Origin: an uncultured Micrococcales bacterium
Lineage (GTDB): Bacteria > Actinomycetota > Actinomycetes > Actinomycetales > Microbacteriaceae
NCBI GenBank assembly: GCA_903929105.1
Contig: CAIYTL010000189.1
Span: forward strand, 1-7,550
DNA: 7,550 nucleotides
Direction: 5' to 3'
Under the pieces are notes generated by a model. That model had not been told where the DNA came from, searched no databases, and saw only the letters and a program-made list of their open reading frames with translations. Positions within the stretch are counted from its first letter, which is position 1, and each line of letters opens with the position of its first letter. This document shows positions 1 to 5,935 of the stretch, in pieces. Position numbers and translations under genes: made by a program.

Positions 1-1041
1 GGTGATGCCAGCTTCGTGAAGTAGGTCTTCGGCGGTCTGACCGTCGATCGGTGCGTTGCGAAGGTCAACCAAAACTAGGTGCACCTGGGTGCCGCCGGTT
101 AGAACCTGCACGCCGTTTGAGGTGACGTCGTCTTGCATCAAACGCTTGGCAATGATGTCGGCACCTTCGAGGGTGCGCTTCTGACGGTCTTTGAACTCGT
201 CGCTCATGGCAGCCTTGAATGCAACAGCCTTGGCAGCAACCACGTGCATTAGCGGGCCACCCTGCTGGCCTGGGAACACGCTCGAGTCGATCTTCTTGGC
301 ATACTCAGCCTTGCAAAGAATCAAACCTGAGCGAGGGCCAGCCAAAGTTTTGTGAACGGTGGTTGAAACCACGTCGGCATAAGGCACCGGTGATGGGTGC
401 AAACCTGCAGCAACCAAACCAGCGAAGTGCGCCATGTCAACCCAAAGCTTTGCGCCAACTTCGTCGGCAATTGCGCGAAACTCAGCAAAGTCGAGGTGTC
501 GGCTGTAGGCCGACCATCCGGCGATTAAAACAGCCGGCTTAACTTCGTGGGCGCGCTGACGCACGATGTCCATGTCAATCAAAAAAGTGTCAGGGTTCAA
601 GCCATAAGCGTGGGCTTCATACATCTTGCCCGAAAAGTTGAGGCGCATGCCGTGGGTTAGGTGGCCGCCGTGGGCAAGTTCAAGACCGAGAATACGGTCG
701 CCAGGGTTCGCCAAAGCCATCAACACGGCGGCGTTAGCTGACGCACCAGAGTGAGGCTGCACGTTTGCGTGCTCGGCACCAAAAAGCTCTTTTGCGCGGT
801 CGCGAGCGAGGTTCTCAGCAACGTCAACCGCTTCGCAGCCACCGTAGTAACGCTTGCCCGGGTAACCCTCGGCATACTTGTTAGTCAAGACCGAACCCTG
901 TGCCTCAAGCACACCGCGCGAAACAAAGTTCTCGCTCGCAATCATCTCAAGGGTGTGGCGCTGACGGTCAAGCTCAGCGGCCAAAACAGCTGCGATTTCT
1001 GGGTCAGTTTCGCTCAGTGGCAAGTTAAATGAAGACGACAT
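1..1041 (-). CDS. glyA: Serine hydroxymethyltransferase, partial (C-terminus beyond window)
   Basis: A cytoplasmic PLP enzyme that converts L-serine and tetrahydrofolate to glycine and 5,10-methylene-THF, the main entry of one-carbon units. The 347 visible codons run open to the window edge; the family is usually about 420-430 residues, so roughly the last 75-80 are missing. Family landmarks in order: MIASENFVS (residues 33-41), the YAEGYPGKRYYGG substrate/folate segment (56-68), the QPHSGASAN loop (95-103), VDMAHFAGL (201-209), and the PLP-lysine motif TTVHKTLAGPR with Lys231 as the Schiff-base lysine. The start is ATG at 1039-1041, 6 nt after a good GAGGAG ribosome binding site. It diverges from the microprotein-purU pair. 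All catalytic motifs seen are intact and there is no frameshift. Identification is firm. Confidence 0.97.
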   Translation of the reverse strand, partial: MSSSFNLPLSETDPEIAAVLAAELDRQRHTLEMIASENFVSRGVLEAQGSVLTNKYAEGYPGKRYYGGCEAVDVAENLARDRAKELFGAEHANVQPHSGASANAAVLMALANPGDRILGLELAHGGHLTHGMRLNFSGKMYEAHAYGLNPDTFLIDMDIVRQRAHEVKPAVLIAGWSAYSRHLDFAEFRAIADEVGAKLWVDMAHFAGLVAAGLHPSPVPYADVVSTTVHKTLAGPRSGLILCKAEYAKKIDSSVFPGQQGGPLMHVVAAKAVAFKAAMSDEFKDRQKRTLEGADIIAKRLMQDDVTSNGVQVLTGGTQVHLVLVDLRNAPIDGQTAEDLLHEAGIT

Positions 1042-1047
1042 TTTGGG

Positions 1048-1053
1048 CTCCTC
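1048..1053 (-). promoter_or_regulatory. Ribosome binding site of glyA
   Basis: GAGGAG on the minus strand, 6 nt before the glyA ATG. It is the clearest Shine-Dalgarno in the window and fixes the glyA start. It contrasts with the absence of such a site before the LuxR-type regulator and amylase genes. Confidence 0.85.
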
Positions 1054-1063
1054 GGTTTGTTCA

Positions 1064-1069
1064 ATTCTA
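1064..1069 (-). promoter_or_regulatory. Candidate -10 element of glyA
   Basis: TAGAAT on the minus strand, about 22 nt before the glyA start codon, resembles a housekeeping sigma -10 box. The hexamer 17 nt further upstream (TCTGAG, minus strand, 1087-1092) is a poor -35 match, so this is only a candidate. It would give a short leader of about 15 nt holding the ribosome binding site. Confidence 0.35.
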
Positions 1070-1100
1070 AGCTATTTGCGGGCGCTCTCAGAGAACTTTG

Positions 1101-1142
1101 AGGCGCACGCCTGAGCGTTCTGGTTGGGGTGCTGCTGCGCCT
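1101..1142. repeat. Inverted repeat AGGCGCA/TGCGCCT in the glyA-purU divergent region
   Basis: A perfect 7-bp inverted repeat: AGGCGCA at 1101-1107 and TGCGCCT at 1136-1142, with 28 bases between the arms. The right arm runs into a TTTT tract (1142-1145) on the plus strand. It lies between the two divergent starts. It could be a protein-binding site or a leader hairpin, but the long loop and short stem make chance quite possible. The rest of this spacer (1042-1189) holds the glyA promoter region and presumably the promoter for the plus-strand genes, for which I cannot point to a convincing -35/-10 pair. Confidence 0.3.
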
Positions 1143-1179
1143 TTTAACTTAGGATTGAGTCTTGAAAGTTAGGTGCGTC

Positions 1180-1184
1180 AGGGG
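1180..1184 (+). promoter_or_regulatory. Ribosome binding site of the membrane microprotein ORF
   Basis: AGGGG ends 5 nt before the ATG at 1190. This supports ATG 1190 over the in-frame GTG at 1184-1186, which overlaps the site itself. It is one of the main reasons to treat the short ORF as a real gene. Confidence 0.55.
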
Positions 1185-1189
1185 TGAAA

Positions 1190-1324
1190 ATGTTCGGATT
1201 CTCGATTGCGGCAACCATCGGCGGTGTGCTGGTTGTAATCGGTCTGAGCACTGCCCTTTTGACGATGTATCGAATCGCCCGCGCAGAGCGCCAAGCGCGC
1301 CGTGACCGCGGCCTCAGCCGATAG
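1190..1324 (+). CDS. Small single-pass membrane protein, 44 residues, unknown function
   Basis: I do not recognise this protein. It has a hydrophobic stretch at about residues 4-26 (rich in Ile, Val, Leu, Gly, Ala), followed by a strongly basic tail with eight Arg in residues 28-44 (for example RAERQARRDRG at 31-41). By the positive-inside rule this predicts one membrane helix with the N-terminus outside and an Arg-rich C-terminus in the cytoplasm. It starts with ATG preceded by AGGGG at a 5-nt spacing and stops at TAG 1322-1324, 10 nt before the purU ATG. That placement suggests co-transcription and translational coupling with purU, because the AGG that could serve as the purU ribosome binding site lies at this stop. 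The basic tail could bind RNA, DNA or a protein partner, but that is speculation. It could also be a chance ORF, though the amphipathic layout and ribosome site argue against this. Confidence 0.6.
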   Translation: MFGFSIAATIGGVLVVIGLSTALLTMYRIARAERQARRDRGLSR

Positions 1325-1334
1325 GCTTAACCCC

Positions 1335-2192
1335 ATGAACACTGCTAACACTCACTGGGTTTTGACGCTGGTTTGCGAAGACAAGCCGGGAATCGTTCAC
1401 GCCATTTCAGGTGCAATCGTCGCCGCTAACGGCAACATCACTGAGTCACAGCAGTTTGCCAGCGAAGACACTGGCCGTTTCTTTATGCGCTTGCAAATCG
1501 AGTCTGCAGCACCGCGCGAACATTTCGAAAACCAGATCATTCCGGTGACCGAACGTTATGGCATGGAATGGCAGCTTGACCTGGTTGGCCGCAAAATGCG
1601 TACCTTGGTTTTGGTTTCAAAGAGCGCCCACTGCCTGAACGACCTTTTGTTTCGTCAGCGCGCAGGTCAACTGCCGGTTGAGATTCCGGCGGTGTTTGGC
1701 AACCACAGTGACCTAGCTGAGCTTGCAGAGTTCTATTCGATTCCTTTTGAAACTCACGCCGTGACCGATGCCGGCTCAAAGGCAGCTTTCGAGCACCTGC
1801 TGCGCGACTACATCAAAACCGCCGAGGTTGAACTAATCGTTTTGGCGCGCTACATGCAGATTCTGAGCCCAGAGTTTTGCGCCGAGTTTGCTGGGCGCAT
1901 CATCAACATTCACCACTCGTTCTTGCCCGGCTTTAAGGGTGCTAACCCTTATGCCCAAGCCCACGCTCGCGGCGTGAAGCTTATTGGCGCAACAGCACAC
2001 TTTGTTACACCTGACCTTGACGAAGGCCCGATCATTGAGCAAAACGTGGTTCGCGTCGCCCATTCGCACAGCAAGAGTGAACTCGTTTCAATCGGTCAAG
2101 ACGTTGAGTCAAAAACTCTAACCCAAGCCGTTCGTTGGTTTGCCGAGCGCCGTGTTTTGAACGACGGCGAGCGCACCATCATCTTTAGCTAG
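1335..2192 (+). CDS. purU: Formyltetrahydrofolate deformylase (10-formyl-THF hydrolase)
   Basis: Hydrolyses 10-formyl-THF to formate and THF in the cytoplasm. In bacteria this recycles THF and supplies formate for purine synthesis by PurT. The 285 residues match the family (E. coli PurU is 280). An N-terminal ACT domain (about 7-85) begins HWVLTLVCEDKPGIVH and is the known sensory part of the family. The formyltransferase domain (about 88-285) carries NIHHSFLPGFKGANPY (191-206) and TPDLDEGPII (225-234). Asn191, His193 and Asp229 correspond to the Asn-His-Asp triad of PurN-type enzymes. I chose ATG 1335 because the ACT domain starts just after it. An in-frame GTG at 1302 would add 11 residues and overlap the microprotein ORF. 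The ribosome site is weak (AGG at 1323-1325, overlapping the upstream stop), which fits translational coupling. The gene diverges from glyA, its partner in folate one-carbon flow. Confidence 0.95.
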   Translation: MNTANTHWVLTLVCEDKPGIVHAISGAIVAANGNITESQQFASEDTGRFFMRLQIESAAPREHFENQIIPVTERYGMEWQLDLVGRKMRTLVLVSKSAHCLNDLLFRQRAGQLPVEIPAVFGNHSDLAELAEFYSIPFETHAVTDAGSKAAFEHLLRDYIKTAEVELIVLARYMQILSPEFCAEFAGRIINIHHSFLPGFKGANPYAQAHARGVKLIGATAHFVTPDLDEGPIIEQNVVRVAHSHSKSELVSIGQDVESKTLTQAVRWFAERRVLNDGERTIIFS

Positions 2193-2199
2193 CCAGTTA

Positions 2200-2229
2200 T
2201 TAGCCGGTTAATAAACGGCTAAAGTTTTT
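2200..2229 (+). terminator. Hairpin plus T-run after purU (terminator and/or operator of the next gene)
   Basis: A perfect 7-bp stem, TTAGCCG (2200-2206) with CGGCTAA (2216-2222), has a 9-nt loop and is followed by AG and TTTTT (2225-2229). It starts 8 nt after the purU stop, so a rho-independent terminator is the simplest reading. However, the T-run ends only 3 nt before the ATG of the regulator gene at 2233. The palindrome therefore also sits where that gene's promoter must be, and could act as an operator. The stem is short and AT-containing, so termination would be modest. Confidence 0.5.
2220..2225 (+). promoter_or_regulatory. Candidate -10 element for a leaderless regulator transcript
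   Basis: TAAAGT fits the loose actinobacterial TANNNT -10 pattern and lies 7 nt before the A of ATG 2233, the spacing expected if transcription starts at the start codon. A weak TTATTA lies at 2197-2202, with a 17-nt gap to the -10. This is proposed because no Shine-Dalgarno precedes the gene. It overlaps the right arm of the hairpin. Confidence 0.3.
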
Positions 2230-2232
2230 AAC

Positions 2233-2997
2233 ATGGGTGCGGAATCAGAATCGGTTGCAGCGTTTGCGCTGACCAAAAAATTGTTGGCAACTTTGGTGGC
2301 CTCTGCAAACCCTGACGACTTTTGCCGCAGCTTGGTTCACAACGTTTTTGCCGACAAAGGCGCGATTGCCGCTTTTATTTGCCGCGCCGAGGGCGATGGC
2401 ACTTTGCAAATGATGGGCAGTTACGGTTATGCGCCCGAGCGGGTTCGCAAAGACTCTAAAGTTTCGATTTTCGACCGCATGGGCATTACTGATTCGATTC
2501 GCGAGAGCCGCATCATTGTTTTTAACGGATGGGAAGACTACCTCGAGCTCTACCCAGACAAAGCCGCTTTGGCTGGGCCCGGCAAAGCTTTTGTGGCTGT
2601 TCCTTTTGCCCGCGAAGGGTTTCCGGTGGGCGGTTTAGGAATCGCTTTTGGCGATTATGTAACCGAAGACCTTTTCAACAATCTGCTTTGGCAAACCGTT
2701 CAGCTAATCGGCGAAGTCTATGTTTCACAAACTTGGTTCAACTCGGTTGAAGCTGTGATGGCTGGCGAACCAGAGGGCAGCCGTCGCTCACCTAAGGTGA
2801 AACCTCAAGACTTGCCCGACCGCGCTCGTCAAGTTCTCGCGCTCATGGCCGACGGCAAAACTAACTGGCAGATCGCCAACCTTCTCAAGTTCAGCGAAAG
2901 CACCATCAAAGGTGATGCCTCGTTGATTTATCGTGCTTTTGGTGTGAAAACCCGCGAGGCTGCCGTCGATGCAGCTCGTGCCGCCAACCTGCTTTAG
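2233..2997 (+). CDS. GAF-like domain LuxR-family transcriptional regulator
   Basis: A predicted DNA-binding regulator of 254 residues. The N-terminal portion (about 8-165) has the alternating helix/strand look of a GAF-type sensory domain, including GAIAAFICRAEGDGTLQMMGS and a hydrophobic core near FVAVPFAREGFPVGGLGI. Its ligand is unknown. After a basic, Pro/Ser-containing linker (about 178-193), a LuxR-type HTH domain (194-254) reads LPDRARQVLALMADGKTN and then WQIANLL and SESTIKGDASLIYRAFGV, close to the actinobacterial 'SeSTI..e...IYRaLGV' variant rather than classic NarL. No receiver domain is present, so it is not a standard response regulator. Only ATG 2233 can start it: the frame is closed by TAA at 2212-2214, no other start codon lies between, and the next in-frame Met is residue 60. 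No ribosome binding site is visible, so a leaderless mRNA is likely. Its stop overlaps the icd stop. The target genes are not evident. Confidence 0.85.
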   Translation: MGAESESVAAFALTKKLLATLVASANPDDFCRSLVHNVFADKGAIAAFICRAEGDGTLQMMGSYGYAPERVRKDSKVSIFDRMGITDSIRESRIIVFNGWEDYLELYPDKAALAGPGKAFVAVPFAREGFPVGGLGIAFGDYVTEDLFNNLLWQTVQLIGEVYVSQTWFNSVEAVMAGEPEGSRRSPKVKPQDLPDRARQVLALMADGKTNWQIANLLKFSESTIKGDASLIYRAFGVKTREAAVDAARAANLL

Positions 2998-4208
2998 GCT
3001 AGGCGCGCCTTTAGGTTTTCGGCCAAGCTTGCCATGAACTCGTCGGTGGTCTGATAGGCCTGACCTTTGCCAACTAGAGCTGCAAGGTCTTTGGTCATGT
3101 GACCGGCCTCAACAGTTTTGATCACAACGTCTTCGAGGGTTGCAGCGAAAGCGGCGACCTCAGGAGTGTTGTCTAGCTTGGCGCGGTGCATTAGCGCGCG
3201 AGTCCAGGCATAAATCGACGCAATCGGGTTGGTCGAAGTCTTTTTGCCGGCCTGCCAGTCACGATAGTGGCGGGTTACGGTGCCGTGTGCTGCTTCGGCG
3301 AGCGCCGTTGCACCATCTGGTGTGGTCAAAACTGAGGTCATTAGGCCCAGCGAACCAAAGCCCTGAGCAACGGTGTCTGACTGAACGTCGCCGTCATAGT
3401 TCTTGCAAGCCCAGACATAGCCGCCCTCCCACTTGAGAGCCGCGGCAACCATGTCGTCGATTAGACGGTGTTCATAGGTGATGCCGGCCGCCGCAAACTT
3501 GTCGGCATATTCAGCGTCGAAAACCTCTTGAAAAGCGTCTTTGAAAGCGCCGTCATAGGCCTTCAAAATGGTGTTTTTGGTTGAAAGATAAACCGGATAG
3601 TTGCGGGCCAAACCATAGTTGAAGCTGGCACGGGCAAAGTCGCGAATTGAGTCCATGTAGTTGTACATGCCCATTGCTACGCCACCGTGCTCAGGATAAT
3701 CTGCGACGGTGAAAGTCTCAGGCTCGCCGCCCTCGGGGGTCCAGGTCATGGTCACGCGACCTTTGCCCGGAACTTTGAAGTCGGTGGCTTTGTATTGGTC
3801 ACCGTGAGCGTGACGGCCAATGACGATTGGTTTGGTCCAACCTGGCACTAGGCGAGGCACGTTTGAGATGATGATCGGCTCGCGAAACACCACGCCATCT
3901 AAGATGTTACGAATCGTGCCGTTTGGTGACTTCCACATCTTTTTCAACTTGAACTCAGTCACGCGGGCTTCGTCAGGTGTGATGGTTGCGCACTTCACTC
4001 CAACGCCGTGCTTTTTGATGGCGTGGGCTGCGTCGATGGTTACCTGGTCGTCGGTGGCGTCGCGGTTTTCGATTGACAGATCGTAATAAGCCAGATCGAT
4101 GTCAAGAAAAGGCAAAATGAGTGAGTCTTTGATGTTCTGCCAGATGATTCTGGTCATTTCGTCGCCGTCTAGCTCAACGACTGTTCCTGCAACTTTGATT
4201 TTTGACAT
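2994..4208 (-). CDS. icd: NADP-dependent isocitrate dehydrogenase, homodimeric IDH1-like type
   Basis: Oxidatively decarboxylates isocitrate to 2-oxoglutarate in the TCA cycle, yielding NADPH. The 404 residues match the eukaryote-like dimeric class, and differ from the E. coli-type enzyme and from the much longer monomeric enzyme common in other actinobacteria. Landmarks: VELDGDEMTR (11-20), the isocitrate-binding SPNGTIRNILDG (94-105), GRHAHGDQY (131-139) with Arg132 and Tyr139 equivalent to the human IDH1 residues of the same number, LSTKNTILKAYDG with Lys211, metal-binding aspartates in LIDDMVA (249-255) and YDGDVQSD (271-278), and the NADP-specific HGTVTRHYR (308-316). All are intact. The start, ATG at 4206-4208, agrees with the usual MSKIKV-like N-terminus; a weak GAAGAG lies 9 nt upstream. 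It converges with the LuxR-type gene, overlapping by 4 nt, and diverges from the amylase gene. Confidence 0.97.
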   Translation of the reverse strand: MSKIKVAGTVVELDGDEMTRIIWQNIKDSLILPFLDIDLAYYDLSIENRDATDDQVTIDAAHAIKKHGVGVKCATITPDEARVTEFKLKKMWKSPNGTIRNILDGVVFREPIIISNVPRLVPGWTKPIVIGRHAHGDQYKATDFKVPGKGRVTMTWTPEGGEPETFTVADYPEHGGVAMGMYNYMDSIRDFARASFNYGLARNYPVYLSTKNTILKAYDGAFKDAFQEVFDAEYADKFAAAGITYEHRLIDDMVAAALKWEGGYVWACKNYDGDVQSDTVAQGFGSLGLMTSVLTTPDGATALAEAAHGTVTRHYRDWQAGKKTSTNPIASIYAWTRALMHRAKLDNTPEVAAFAATLEDVVIKTVEAGHMTKDLAALVGKGQAYQTTDEFMASLAENLKARLA

Positions 4209-4285
4209 AACTGTTCGCTCTTCTGCTCAGGTTTTGCAGCCGGCCGAGTGCTTCGACTGCCGAATCTCTTATTTCTAGCTTAATC

Positions 4286-4299
4286 CACAGCTACCTGTG
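4286..4299. promoter_or_regulatory. Interrupted palindrome CACAG-CTAC-CTGTG between icd and the amylase gene
   Basis: Perfect 5-bp arms (4286-4290 and 4295-4299) flank a 4-nt centre, in the 126-bp spacer between two divergent starts, 36 bp before the amylase ATG. It is a plausible operator for a dimeric regulator. The half-site order (CACA then TGTG) is the reverse of the CRP/GlxR pattern TGTGA-TCACA, so I do not assign it to that family. No convincing -35/-10 pair is visible around it; TATCTT at 4310-4315 and TAGCCT at 4323-4328 are weak -10 candidates for the amylase. Confidence 0.35.
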
Positions 4300-4334
4300 A
4301 CCTGTTCGTTATCTTGTTTCGTTAGCCTTAAAGT

Positions 4335-4415
4335 ATGAAGAAATTTTCTAGACTTTTCGTTTCATTAGCAGCCACTGCAGCACTATTCGCCGGAGCGATC
4401 CACACCGTTTCTGCA
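4335..4415 (+). other. Signal peptide of the alpha-amylase
   Basis: Residues 1-27: a short basic start (MKK, then Arg6), a hydrophobic helix rich in Ala, Leu, Val and Phe, and a V-S-A motif before the predicted cleavage. A second possible site is after AQA (Ala30). There is no lipobox Cys, so the enzyme should be released, not lipid-anchored. Confidence 0.85.
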
Positions 4416-5849
4416 GCGCAGGCCACCACAGTGCCCGCCCCGCACAAGATAATCACCAACGCCTCAGTGGGCATTCAGATGTTTGAGTGGCCTTGGAACT
4501 CACTAAAAACCGAGTGCACCAGCACCCTTGGGCCTGAGGGCATCGACTGGATTCTTGTTTCACCGCCTCAAGAGAGCATCTCGGGCGACACCTGGTGGGT
4601 CAACTACCAGCCAATCAGCTACAAGATTGACAACAACTTGGGCACACGTTCGCAGTTCTCTGACATGGTCAACGCGTGTAACGCGGCTGGCGTCGAGGTT
4701 GTTGTTGACGCAGTGATCAACCACATGAGTGCTGGCAACTACAACTACCCCGATGTGCCTTACACACCTTCAGACTTTCACGCCACGCTGCCTTCGAGCG
4801 ACCCAAACTACTGCGACTCGTCAATCGACTGGAGCAGCGAATGGTCAATTCAGCACTGTGAACTTTTGGGTCTAAACGACTTGGCCACCGAAAAGCAGAG
4901 TGTTCGTGGCAAAATCGATGCCTACTTAAATGACCTAATCAGTCTTGGCGTTGCGGGCTTTCGCGTTGACGCGGCCTATCACATTCCAGTTGTCGAGCTT
5001 CGCCAGATTCAAGACGGAATCAACCTAACCACCGGTGGCATCAAGCCTTTCTTTGTGCAAGAAGTTGCCGTTCACGACAACACCATCAACGCTCCTTATG
5101 CGGTCAAGGGTCAGGTGTTTGGCTGGAACTGGCTTGACGACATGGTTGCCTTCTTTGGCGACTCAGGCGACCTCTCGGGTGCACAGTGGGTTAGTGGCAC
5201 CTACGCTTCGCTCAACGGCACTGATAAAACCGTAACCATGGTGAGCAACCACGACACCGAACGTGACGGCAGTGCGCTGACTTATCAGAGTGGCGCGGGC
5301 AAGAAATTCTTGCAAGCCTCGATTTATACCGTGGTGAACCAATATGGCATGCCGATGCTTTACACCGGCTATGCCTACAGCAACCACGATGCTGGGCCAG
5401 CGCTGGTCAACGGATACGCCGCCAATGTTTCATGCGGTGGCAGCAACGCACCAGCAAGTTCATACCAAGATGGCAAGTACATTTGCCTCGACCGCTGGAC
5501 AGCCATCAAGGGTGCTATCGCTTGGAAAGACGCTGTTGGCACCGCCAAGGCTTCGACCGTGCGCGGTCACTTGGGTTCATGGTCAGATAAGTACAGCACC
5601 TTCAGCTACAAGCGCGGCACCGGCAGTTTCATTGTGTTCAATGGTGGCAACTTGGCGCTAAAGAACGCCAAGATCGCAACCGGTCTGCCTAAAGGCACCT
5701 ACTGCGACTACATCTCGGGTGGCACCAAGCCGCTAAAGGCTAAGAAGTTGTGTGCCGGAACAGCCGTTGTCGTCGACGCTAAGGGCGTGGGCACATTCAC
5801 GATTCCTTGGGCTGGCACCATCGCACTGACCACAAAGATTAAGTTCTAA
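4335..5849 (+). CDS. Secreted alpha-amylase, GH13 (Streptomyces-like, probably subfamily 32)
   Basis: An extracellular endo-acting enzyme predicted to cleave alpha-1,4 bonds of starch or glycogen. The 504 residues begin with a Sec signal peptide: KK at 2-3, hydrophobic core at about 8-22, and likely cleavage after VSA (Ala27). The barrel shows GIQMFEWPWNS (46-56) and VSPPQE (75-80), typical of Streptomyces amylases. GH13 regions: DAVINH (125-130); GFRVDAAYH (208-216) with nucleophile Asp212; FVQEV with acid/base Glu243; and SNHD with Asp307. Eight cysteines (61, 115, 160, 175, 367, 384, 457, 473) suit disulfides in an exported protein. A C-terminal beta domain (about 410-504) is present, with no extra starch-binding module. 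One oddity is Tyr215 where relatives have Lys in region II (AAKH). No clear ribosome binding site precedes the ATG. No sugar importer or other glycosidase lies nearby. It is followed by a strong terminator. Confidence 0.95.
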   Translation: MKKFSRLFVSLAATAALFAGAIHTVSAAQATTVPAPHKIITNASVGIQMFEWPWNSLKTECTSTLGPEGIDWILVSPPQESISGDTWWVNYQPISYKIDNNLGTRSQFSDMVNACNAAGVEVVVDAVINHMSAGNYNYPDVPYTPSDFHATLPSSDPNYCDSSIDWSSEWSIQHCELLGLNDLATEKQSVRGKIDAYLNDLISLGVAGFRVDAAYHIPVVELRQIQDGINLTTGGIKPFFVQEVAVHDNTINAPYAVKGQVFGWNWLDDMVAFFGDSGDLSGAQWVSGTYASLNGTDKTVTMVSNHDTERDGSALTYQSGAGKKFLQASIYTVVNQYGMPMLYTGYAYSNHDAGPALVNGYAANVSCGGSNAPASSYQDGKYICLDRWTAIKGAIAWKDAVGTAKASTVRGHLGSWSDKYSTFSYKRGTGSFIVFNGGNLALKNAKIATGLPKGTYCDYISGGTKPLKAKKLCAGTAVVVDAKGVGTFTIPWAGTIALTTKIKF

Positions 5850-5878
5850 AGCACAGCAAGGTTCTAAACGCAGCGTTT
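5843..5878 (+). repeat. GTTCTAAA direct repeat and AAACGCAGCGTTT palindrome at the amylase 3' end
   Basis: GTTCTAAA occurs at 5843-5850, spanning the amylase stop codon, and again at 5861-5868, each followed by a similar GC.CAGC-like stretch. This suggests a small imperfect tandem duplication. The second copy overlaps a perfect 13-bp palindrome, AAACGC-A-GCGTTT (5866-5878). With a 1-nt centre this cannot fold as a good RNA hairpin, so if it does anything it would be as duplex DNA. Confidence 0.35.
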
Positions 5879-5891
5879 CTGCACCCAAAGT

Positions 5892-5926
5892 AAAAAGTGG
5901 CGGCCCCGAGGGGTCGCCACTTTTTT
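5892..5926. terminator. Bidirectional rho-independent terminator
   Basis: A long stem pairs GTGGCGGCCCC (5897-5907) with GGGGTCGCCAC (5910-5920), with one G-T wobble and a CGAG-type tip. An A-run (5892-5896) precedes it and six T's (5921-5926) follow. It therefore gives a GC-rich hairpin with a U-tract in both directions. It serves the amylase gene on the plus strand and the ABC transporter gene on the minus strand, whose stop is only 10 nt away. Confidence 0.93.
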
Positions 5927-5935
5927 GCGTGAATG

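Noticed and set aside
751..1032. 93-residue plus-strand reading frame antisense to glyA
   Set aside because: It lies wholly opposite a well-conserved enzyme gene, has no recognisable domain, and is explained by codon bias of the real gene.
1042..1189. A riboswitch (THF or glycine type) in front of glyA
   Set aside because: The likely glyA leader is short, and I could not match the conserved core sequences of the known folate or glycine riboswitches. A covariance-model search would decide.
1302..1334. GTG at 1302 as the purU start, giving 296 residues
   Set aside because: It overlaps the microprotein ORF, has no ribosome binding site, and the added 11 residues precede the normal start of the ACT domain. 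ATG 1335 fits the family better.
4329..4334. TAAAGT immediately before the amylase ATG as its -10 element
   Set aside because: It would place the transcription start inside the coding sequence, leaving the ATG untranscribed. It is more likely chance AT-richness.
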